Source of the DNA: Streptomyces sp. NBC_00513
GTDB lineage: Bacteria > Actinomycetota > Actinomycetes > Streptomycetales > Streptomycetaceae
Direction of reading: 5' to 3'
Length of the DNA: 17,339 nt
NCBI RefSeq assembly: GCF_041431415.1
Contig: NZ_CP107848.1
Location: 1-17,339, forward strand
The notes under the pieces: generated by a model
The model's input: the letters and a program-made list of their open reading frames with translations, nothing else
What the model was told of the DNA's origin: nothing
Database searches by the model: none
Made by a program: the position numbers and the translations under genes
Shown: piece after piece, positions 11,344 through 17,339 of the stretch
Layout of the letters: each line of letters starts with the position of its first letter
Position numbering within the stretch: the stretch's first letter is position 1

Positions 11344-13440
11344 CTACTGGACCGTTAGCGCGTGCCGGGCCGCACGGATGTGGGCCAGCAGGTTGACGGC
11401 CTCGACCGGTGCCGCCAACGCCGACTTGGCGGGCTTGTACTTGGCCATCCACTCGGCAACCTGCTGTTCGGACCGCCGCTTCCGCGCCTTCGCGTTGACC
11501 CGCTCGTACAGGTCCGCCTGCACCCTGGCCAGCTGCTCGGCAGTCGCCACCCGGACGTGGTCGGCCCGGCCGCCGAGGTCGACGACGACGTCGGCCGCCG
11601 TGTCGTACGACTCGGTCTTGATGACGTCCTGCATGTGCAGTTCGGCGTCCCCGTCGACCACCTTGTCGTGGGCGTCACGCGTGAGGATGACCCCGCCGGT
11701 CAACTCCTGGTTCTTGTCCTGCTCGAAGACGAACGCCTTGTTCGTCTCATCGGAGTCGTCTCCGGTGAGCTGGACGTGACCGCGCAGGCCGCGCGTCCAC
11801 TCGATCGCCCGCCGGCCGGCCATGGCGCTCTCGTACTCCGCCCACCAGATCCGGCACTGCGCGGCGGTACCGTACCCCTCCGCCCGCGCAGGCTTGAGCC
11901 TCGCGACCTCCAGGTCGTGCAGCCGGTAGAGCATCTGGAACGGCGTCATGGACTGGCCCCGGTACGACTTGTTGTCGGCGCGGGTGGTCTCCATCGCGGC
12001 CCCGCTCGCAGCGTCCAGATCCGCGCGGACCGACGCCGCCGGCGCCTTGCCGTCCTGGACCTTGGTCAGGTACTCGATCAGCGCTTCGTCGTCCGCCGAC
12101 GTGATCAGCTTGACCATGACGCCGTGGCCCTTGCCCTCGCACTTGCAGTCGCGGGTGTAGCAGTCGGTCGAGGGCGTGAACTCCGGGTCTGCCTTGGCAA
12201 GAGCGCCGGTCCACAGCTCGCGGAGCCAGTCCTCCCACTCCTCCAGCGCGTCGCCCCCGGGCGTGAAGTAGCCGGCTACCTTGCCCTTGGCCGGGGTCCC
12301 GTTGACCTTGCCGCCGAGGAACACGAGCCCGTTCGTGTGCGGGTGCCAGCCGTGCTCCAGCGACCGCGTCACCTCCGAGGCCCGGACCATGCCCGCGTAC
12401 CCGATCCGGTGCCGGATGCCCTGCTCCGCCGCACGGACCGAGTGCCCGAACGACCCGTCCTTGCGCTCCCACCAGGACACCGCCTCGGGCCGGCCGTAGA
12501 ACCTCGGGTCGGTGAGCATCGTCTGGTAGGCGCCGGGTACCCGCCGCGGCTTCCCGTTCCGGTCCCGGACCGGGGCGCCGTCCGCATCGAGCATCGGCGC
12601 GCCCCACATCGCGGCCGCGAGCCGGGCCAGTTCGTGCGTCCGGTTGTGCCGGGCGGTGAGGACGACCACGGCGAGCGTGCCGCCAGCCGCCAGCCACCTC
12701 AGAGCGCCCGTCTTCAGTTCCTCGGTCCGGCCCCGGCGGATCGCACCGGAGCACTCCGGGCAGAACCAGATCCGCCCGCAGCGGACGAGCCCGATCGTCA
12801 CGACGTAGCCGCGCGTCGAGCGGGCGTAGATCACTCCCGTCTCCGGGTCGAGCACCCGCCGGCCGCAGCCCCCGCACGCGTCGATGCCCGAGACCCGGTT
12901 CAGAACCTTCCGGCCCTGGTAGCGCCGAATCGCGGCAGCCGCCGCTTTGTCCGCGCGGGTCTGTTCTGAGGGGCGCTGCGCCCCCTCAGACTCCCCCGCT
13001 CCACCCTCCGGACGTTCCCGCAGGTCAGAGGCGGTCTGGCCGCTCTTGGAAAACTCTGTCAACCCTTTACCTAGTTGTGCAGCTCCGCTGCCCTGTTCTT
13101 GCAGGTCAGAGGCCGTTTTCGGGGTGGATTTCGCGTCACCCTTGCGACAGGTGGGAGAGCAGTAGCTCTGACCCGCTCGCGAGCGGGTGAACTGGCGTCC
13201 GCACGCCTTCCGCCGGCAGCGGGCCCGCCGGGCGGGTACACGAACGGCCCCGCTCTGCGACGCGTCCGGGGACGGGGTCGCGGCCGGGGCCGAGGTTCCT
13301 GCATCATGGGAGAGCACTGCGTGAGCACCAATCCGGGGTCCGTGAGAAGAAGTCGGGTTCTGGTGTTCGCGGAATGAGGTCCGGCGTTGACGCGCCGGAC
13401 CTCTCCGCGTTTCTGGAGTTATGTGGGTCGAGCCTGTCAC
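11344..13440 (-). CDS. rep: RepSA-type HUH rolling-circle replication initiator (copy 2)
   Basis: Identical 698-aa product to 2667-4763: N-terminal knuckle at C75-C98, Cys cluster at 189-230, HPH metal motif at 366-368 and probable nicking tyrosine Y457. The same start uncertainty applies: GTG at 13440, or the in-frame GTG at 13317 downstream of the hairpin at 13368-13409. A stable dimer would carry two functional initiators as well as two origins. Confidence 0.88.
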   Translation of the reverse strand: MTGSTHITPETRRGPARQRRTSFREHQNPTSSHGPRIGAHAVLSHDAGTSAPAATPSPDASQSGAVRVPARRARCRRKACGRQFTRSRAGQSYCSPTCRKGDAKSTPKTASDLQEQGSGAAQLGKGLTEFSKSGQTASDLRERPEGGAGESEGAQRPSEQTRADKAAAAAIRRYQGRKVLNRVSGIDACGGCGRRVLDPETGVIYARSTRGYVVTIGLVRCGRIWFCPECSGAIRRGRTEELKTGALRWLAAGGTLAVVVLTARHNRTHELARLAAAMWGAPMLDADGAPVRDRNGKPRRVPGAYQTMLTDPRFYGRPEAVSWWERKDGSFGHSVRAAEQGIRHRIGYAGMVRASEVTRSLEHGWHPHTNGLVFLGGKVNGTPAKGKVAGYFTPGGDALEEWEDWLRELWTGALAKADPEFTPSTDCYTRDCKCEGKGHGVMVKLITSADDEALIEYLTKVQDGKAPAASVRADLDAASGAAMETTRADNKSYRGQSMTPFQMLYRLHDLEVARLKPARAEGYGTAAQCRIWWAEYESAMAGRRAIEWTRGLRGHVQLTGDDSDETNKAFVFEQDKNQELTGGVILTRDAHDKVVDGDAELHMQDVIKTESYDTAADVVVDLGGRADHVRVATAEQLARVQADLYERVNAKARKRRSEQQVAEWMAKYKPAKSALAAPVEAVNLLAHIRAARHALTVQ
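13368..13409 (-). promoter_or_regulatory. Strong hairpin at the 5' end of rep, copy 2
   Basis: Equivalent of 4691-4732. Confidence 0.55.
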
Positions 13441-13508
13441 AAGTGGCGGCCCATCAGCCGCGAGGCGCCAATGTCGCCTTGGGGCTGGTGGGGTTTCGAG
13501 GGCCGAGG

Positions 13509-13539
13509 AACGCCCCGCCGACTAGGTCGGCGGGGCGTT
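13509..13539 (-). terminator. Terminator of the membrane-protein operon, copy 2
   Basis: Same perfect 14-bp stem and 3-base loop as 4832-4862. Confidence 0.85.
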
Positions 13540-13588
13540 GGTGTGCCCTGTCAGCTCTCGCGGTTGGTCGCGGTCAGCGGGTGGGTGC

Positions 13589-14716
13589 TCATGCGCTCAT
13601 CTCCAGTTGTCCGGGCACCTGCTCCAGCTCGCGGTATCGGGCGGCGATCCAGCCGGTGGACCAGCCCGTGAGCGCTGCCGTGGCGCGCTGTGAGCGCCCT
13701 TCGCGGACCGCGCTCACGACCGCCGCGCGGGCGTCCCGCTCGCTCATCTTGCCGTCGGTCGGGGCCGGCTGAGGGGCCGGCTCGGCGACGTCGTGAGCGG
13801 GGGTGCTCACGGTGGCACTCACGGCCGGGCGCGGGGTGCTCACGGCAGCGCTCACAGGCGCCGGGACGGACCGGCGAGCGTCAGTCGCCTTGCGGTCCCG
13901 CTCGGTCTTCTGCGCGGCTTCACGGGCCGCGTGCTCACGGTCGAGACGCTGCTGCTCATCACGGCGCAACCGGTCGACGCGCTCCCGCTCCTGCCGCTTC
14001 TCCTCAGCAGCCGCAAGGCGTGCGGCTTCCTCGCGAGCCGCGGCCCGCTCTTCCCGCTCACGTTCCATCTGCGCGGCGTGGTCCCGCTCTTCGCGAGCGA
14101 GCTGGGCAGCGTGCTCACGCTCGTGCGCACGGTCGGCCCGCTCTTGCTCACGGCGCCGCTCCTCCGCCTGCCGGTCGCGCTCACGCTCGTCTGCACGAGC
14201 CATCTCCCGCGCCTCTCGCTCCGCTCGTGAGCGCTCCTCCTCCTCCCGCCGCTCACGGGCCACCCGGTCTCGCTCCACGGCGCGCTCACGCTGGATCCGA
14301 GCCACGGCCCGCGTGATCGCCCGCCGCCACATGAGCGCCGCCTCAGCGGTGACGATGAGCAGGATCGGGGCGACCGCGTGCACGCCCACGCCGACCCAGT
14401 CGCCCGAGAGCATCGAGTCCCCGACGTTGAGCGCGAGCGTCATGGCGCCGGTGAGCCAGCGCAGGACCACCGGCCAGGCGCCAGCCTCCCCGTCGAGCCG
14501 CGCGACGATGGCACCGACGCGAACGACGATGATCACGGCCGCGTCCACGACGAGCGGAAGAATCGGCGCGGTCCAGTCCCACTCGTCGGAGGTCACCCGC
14601 TGGACGAGCGGAGTCACGGTGAGGACCGAGTACAGGACCGCCCCGGCGACGATGACCCAGACGAGCCGCAGAGTCCGTTCGGCAGCGTCGATCTGCTGCT
14701 GGGTGCTCAACTTCAT
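13589..14716 (-). CDS. DUF2637 membrane protein with coiled coil and C-terminal HTH (copy 2)
   Basis: Identical 375-aa product to 4912-6039: four membrane segments (17-128), a long Glu/Arg-rich helix (132-282) and an HTH-like C-terminus (328-365). Starts at 14716, overlapping the 44-aa gene by 4 bp; ends about 50 bp before the terminator at 13509-13539. Confidence 0.8.
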   Translation of the reverse strand: MKLSTQQQIDAAERTLRLVWVIVAGAVLYSVLTVTPLVQRVTSDEWDWTAPILPLVVDAAVIIVVRVGAIVARLDGEAGAWPVVLRWLTGAMTLALNVGDSMLSGDWVGVGVHAVAPILLIVTAEAALMWRRAITRAVARIQRERAVERDRVARERREEEERSRAEREAREMARADERERDRQAEERRREQERADRAHEREHAAQLAREERDHAAQMEREREERAAAREEAARLAAAEEKRQERERVDRLRRDEQQRLDREHAAREAAQKTERDRKATDARRSVPAPVSAAVSTPRPAVSATVSTPAHDVAEPAPQPAPTDGKMSERDARAAVVSAVREGRSQRATAALTGWSTGWIAARYRELEQVPGQLEMSA

Positions 14717-14847
14717 CGCTTGCCCTTCGGATTGATGTCGGTTTTGGCCTTCGCGTGGCGCTGGAGTGCGGCGGCGGCCTTGCGGCTGGCGGCCTCGGCG
14801 CTCGCGGCAGCCGCGGCAGCCGCAGCGGCGTTCTCTTTCTGTCCCAT
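14713..14847 (-). CDS. 44-residue alanine-rich peptide (copy 2)
   Basis: Identical to 6036-6170, packed between the exported-protein gene (3-nt gap) and the DUF2637 gene (4-bp overlap). Confidence 0.6.
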   Translation of the reverse strand: MGQKENAAAAAAAAASAEAASRKAAAALQRHAKAKTDINPKGKR

Positions 14848-14850
14848 GGC

Positions 14851-15219
14851 TCAGCCGCCGCAGGGGACGACGCCGTCGACGTCCGCAAACTGGTGGCGGA
14901 CGTACCCGGCCATGGCGCCCCAGCCGCCGCTGTGCGTACCGGTGGTGATCTGGTGGACCCACACGAGCGCGGGGTCGGTCGGGTGGCAGCCCTGGATGCT
15001 GGCCTCGTCGGCGGTGCCCATGGCTCCGATGACGGTCCCGTCCTCGGCACGGAGCAGCAGACCGCGCGTACCGTCCTTCGGGGTCACGTCCACCGTGGCT
15101 CCCTCGTAGTGGACGTAGCCGGGGGACGGCGCCTTCTCCGGCAGGGCGACGGTGACGGCGGCGCCGGTCCCGAGCGCGGCGGCGAGTACGGTGGCAGCGG
15201 CCTTGGTTGCGAGGATCAT
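14851..15219 (-). CDS. Small exported protein, possible SH3-like fold (copy 2)
   Basis: Identical 122-aa product to 6174-6542: signal peptide over about 1-29, mature domain with two cysteines (C78, C120). GGAG precedes the ATG at 15219 by 6 nt. Confidence 0.65.
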   Translation of the reverse strand: MILATKAAATVLAAALGTGAAVTVALPEKAPSPGYVHYEGATVDVTPKDGTRGLLLRAEDGTVIGAMGTADEASIQGCHPTDPALVWVHQITTGTHSGGWGAMAGYVRHQFADVDGVVPCGG

Positions 15220-15297
15220 CGCGTTCTCCTACTGGGGTTGGCCGCCCTCACCCGGGATCTTGTTCAGGGAGCACCGGGTGGGGGCGGGTCTACTGAC

Positions 15298-15377
15298 GGC
15301 CCCGATCGGGGCCAGCTCCGAGGAGCGGTAAACGGGTAAGCGGTAAGCCGGTGACCTGCGGGTTTACCCGCTTACCG
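15298..15377. promoter_or_regulatory. Operon gap palindrome and GGTAARCSG repeats, copy 2
   Basis: GGCCCCGATCGGGGCC at 15298-15313 and the five-copy GGTAARCSG cluster at 15326-15377, as at 6621-6700. Confidence 0.5.
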
Positions 15378-16317
15378 ATCGGGTCCCGAAGTCGGGGGAG
15401 TGGGGGACCGGAGCCGTCTGGGTCAGGTCCGGCACCAGGTGGACCGGGAGGCGCGGCATGTGTCCCAGGGCCTGCGCGAGCTGGTCGTAGGCGACACCGA
15501 TCGCCTTGGCGCCGGAGACGCTGACGACCTTTGTCGGGACACCGACGTCGCGCAGCTTCGCGGGGAACGTCGCCGAGGTGAGGCCGAGGAAGTCGCCTCG
15601 CTGGTGCAGGCCGTGCAGGAGATCGACGGCATGGACACCGTTGTGCCCCGACTGCTGCGCGGTCGCGACGGCCTGCTCGACGTACGTCAGGAGCTGCTGC
15701 TTCCACTTCCCCGTATCGACCGGCTCCGGCTCCGGCGCCGCAGGTTCCAGGACGAGCAAGGCCGTGTCCGCGAGGAGTTCGGCGGGTACCGGACGGACCG
15801 TCCGGCCGAAGGACCGGTCACCGCGCACACAGCAGGCCGTCACCGCTCCGGCCGTCGAGAGCAGGAACACGACACCGTCGAGCAGCCAGGAGCCGGCCAC
15901 CACTCCCCCGACGGGGACGGCGAGCAGCGAGCAGCGCGCCACCGCGATCCGGACCCGGCGGTGACGGATCTGCCCCGGGTCGACGTCACGAATCTCGAAG
16001 TCGCCCAGTGCGTCGAGCGCGGCATCGTGGCGCCGGGCCTCGCGCTCCGCCTGGGCGAGGTCGGCCTGCGCCGCCGGCACGAGCCCGCCGTCTTCGGCCG
16101 CGATCCGACGCAGCTTCGTCGCCCGCCGGTGCGCACGCTTCGCCTCGCGGGCATGCTCCTCGACGGCCTCACTGTGCTTGGCGGCGCGCGCTTTGACGAT
16201 CCGCCGGTGGAGCTCCTCTTCCGACACCGTGTGTCCGCCCGCCCAGTGCGCGACGGCGACACCGATATGGCCGGCCCCAGCGGCAGTCCGGGCAATCAGG
16301 GGTGCAGGCCGGTTCAT
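15364..16317 (-). CDS. Membrane protein with helical N-terminus and possible C-terminal winged helix (copy 2)
   Basis: Identical 317-aa product to 6687-7640: helical segment 31-105, paired membrane helices 122-164, winged-helix-like C-terminal region 204-290, no Walker A. Start overlaps the 174-aa gene stop by 4 bp. Confidence 0.65.
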   Translation of the reverse strand: MNRPAPLIARTAAGAGHIGVAVAHWAGGHTVSEEELHRRIVKARAAKHSEAVEEHAREAKRAHRRATKLRRIAAEDGGLVPAAQADLAQAEREARRHDAALDALGDFEIRDVDPGQIRHRRVRIAVARCSLLAVPVGGVVAGSWLLDGVVFLLSTAGAVTACCVRGDRSFGRTVRPVPAELLADTALLVLEPAAPEPEPVDTGKWKQQLLTYVEQAVATAQQSGHNGVHAVDLLHGLHQRGDFLGLTSATFPAKLRDVGVPTKVVSVSGAKAIGVAYDQLAQALGHMPRLPVHLVPDLTQTAPVPHSPDFGTRSVSG

Positions 16318-16838
16318 CCGATCAGCACCTCCCCCGCCCAGGACACGAGTGGGACCAGGACCATGGACGCCCAGCCGCCGACCGCGACCGTGATGCCCCA
16401 GGTAGCGCCGGTCACCGCGCCCGAGAGGGCGAGGGCGCGTTCGCCCCACCCCTTGGCGAAGTAGACGAACAGACCGAGGCCCACCACGAGAATCAGGGCG
16501 ATCCAGGACCCGGAGTAGGTCAGAACCTCCCCTGTGGACAGGGGGACCGCGCCCGCCCCGGCCTGGCCGATCGCCGCGTCCCCGACCGTCCGGCCCATCG
16601 CGTTGCCGGTACCGGTGAAGCCCGCAGAGATCCGGCCCAAGAGCCCGGCCGTGACGGCGGAGGCCAGAACCATCGTGAGGAACGAGCCGGACCACGGCAG
16701 CCAGATCCGGCGCTTCTTGAGCGCCTTGAGCTTGCGGCCCTGCGAGTAGAAAACCGACATCGCAGTGACGCACAACAGGAAGAACCCGAAGGCCGATCCC
16801 GCCCTCGTCACGACGTGGGTGAAGGTGATCAGGTCCAT
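16314..16838 (-). CDS. Polytopic membrane protein, 174 aa (copy 2)
   Basis: Identical to 7637-8161, with four or five membrane segments and the basic RKLKALKKRR loop. Start overlaps the preceding stop by one base (TGATG). Confidence 0.7.
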   Translation of the reverse strand: MDLITFTHVVTRAGSAFGFFLLCVTAMSVFYSQGRKLKALKKRRIWLPWSGSFLTMVLASAVTAGLLGRISAGFTGTGNAMGRTVGDAAIGQAGAGAVPLSTGEVLTYSGSWIALILVVGLGLFVYFAKGWGERALALSGAVTGATWGITVAVGGWASMVLVPLVSWAGEVLIG

Positions 16839-17209
16839 CAGGCGCCCACGATCCAGGCCGCGATCAGGCTGCGGGTCGGCTCGGCGATCAGCGTCCCGCC
16901 GATGGCGGCGACGAGGAGCGCGGCGCACGCCCACCGGCGGACGCGTCCGCCGGTCGCCATGCCGATCGCGCAGACCATGGACGTGATGAACGCGGTGGAG
17001 AACGCGGCGTCCACCGACACCGCCTCGGTCACCGGAACCGCCACCCGGTCGGCCCACACCAGGGCCGGGACGGTCGCGAGGCCGATCACCGTGAGAGTGC
17101 GGACCGGCCGCGCCGCCTTGATCGCGGCCCGGACGCGATCCCAGTCCACCGCGTGCGCGTTGGTCGGGTCCAGCTCCGGAATGTGGTCGAAGTTCTCCGG
17201 CAGAGTCAT
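16838..17209 (-). CDS. Small membrane protein, 123 aa (copy 2)
   Basis: Identical to 8161-8532. ATG at 17209 with GGGGGG 7 nt upstream. The promoter that would drive this copy lies beyond the right edge of the window; on a circle it is the element at 42-70. Confidence 0.7.
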   Translation of the reverse strand: MTLPENFDHIPELDPTNAHAVDWDRVRAAIKAARPVRTLTVIGLATVPALVWADRVAVPVTEAVSVDAAFSTAFITSMVCAIGMATGGRVRRWACAALLVAAIGGTLIAEPTRSLIAAWIVGA

Positions 17210-17210
17210 A

Positions 17211-17270
17211 TCAAAACCCCCCAATACGGGAGGTGCGGAGCCGGAGCTCCGAGGGGCTAGCGTGGGACAC
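17211..17270 (-). CDS. Possible 19-residue leader peptide (copy 2)
   Basis: Same GTG-initiated 19-codon frame as 8534-8593, one base before the 123-aa gene. Confidence 0.35.
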   Translation of the reverse strand: MSHASPSELRLRTSRIGGF

Positions 17271-17304
17271 GGCGGTCACCTTTCACGAGGCGTGCTGCTA
17301 CGGA

Positions 17305-17339
17305 GCCCCGCCCGCGATCTGTGGAAGGTGATCGGGCGG
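17305..17339 (-). promoter_or_regulatory. Leader hairpin, copy 2, truncated by the window end
   Basis: Equivalent of 8628-8665. The window stops three bases before the end of its right arm, so the sequence terminates within a very stable GC hairpin. Confidence 0.6.

Larger units (their letters stand above)
8678..17339. repeat. Copy 2 of the plasmid unit, 15 bases short of complete
   Basis: Second copy, 8,662 bases long. It ends at the position equivalent to 8662, inside the right arm of the leader hairpin at 8628-8665. Missing relative to copy 1 is the 15-base segment ggcgctgtgtgacgt (8663-8677). The partial second turn suggests over-extension of a circular molecule during assembly rather than an evolved duplication. 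Confidence 0.95.

Noticed and set aside
1..17339. True duplicated genes (paralogues) in the two halves
   Set aside because: Identity is complete across coding and non-coding sequence with a constant offset, which points to one circle read almost twice, not to paralogues.

Overview
The window looks like part of an actinobacterial, most likely Streptomyces, plasmid. It is very GC-rich and uses mostly G or C at third codon positions. It carries a RepSA/pIJ101-type HUH replication initiator, a KorA-like GntR regulator and a DUF2637 (Spd-type) membrane protein. I see no rRNA, tRNA, insertion sequence, CRISPR array or antibiotic-resistance gene.

The 17,339 bases are two head-to-tail copies of one 8,677-bp unit: copy 1 is 1-8677 and copy 2 is 8678-17339. 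Copy 2 stops 15 bases before completing a second turn. Every predicted protein recurs unchanged at +8677, so the simplest reading is a circular plasmid of about 8.68 kb reported as a near-dimer, either an assembly read-through or a real multimer. Copy 2 coordinates are copy 1 plus 8677.

Layout of one unit: (a) 1-126, the promoter/operator region shared by the rightward gntR gene and a leftward membrane-protein operon that crosses the unit junction; (b) gntR (127-864, +) and its terminator; (c) a leftward zinc-knuckle gene (1243-1674) under a pair of 21-bp palindromes; (d) about 1 kb without a convincing gene (1675-2666), dense in repeats and stem-loops and the best candidate for origin sequences; (e) rep (2667-4763, -); (f) a strong terminator (4832-4862); (g) a leftward cluster read from about 8593 to 4912: a possible 19-codon leader ORF, three overlapping membrane-protein genes (123, 174 and 317 aa), a 145-bp structured gap, then genes for a small exported protein (122 aa), a 44-aa alanine-rich peptide and a 375-aa DUF2637/coiled-coil/HTH protein.

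The proposed logic is a GntR repressor sitting between two divergent promoters, controlling itself and a spread-like envelope operon, with an independently transcribed HUH Rep driving rolling-circle replication. The unusual point is that no FtsK/TraB-type DNA-translocating ATPase is encoded, although this motor is normally the one indispensable Streptomyces plasmid transfer protein. The membrane cluster is therefore either an accessory set that depends on a helper element or something of different function.
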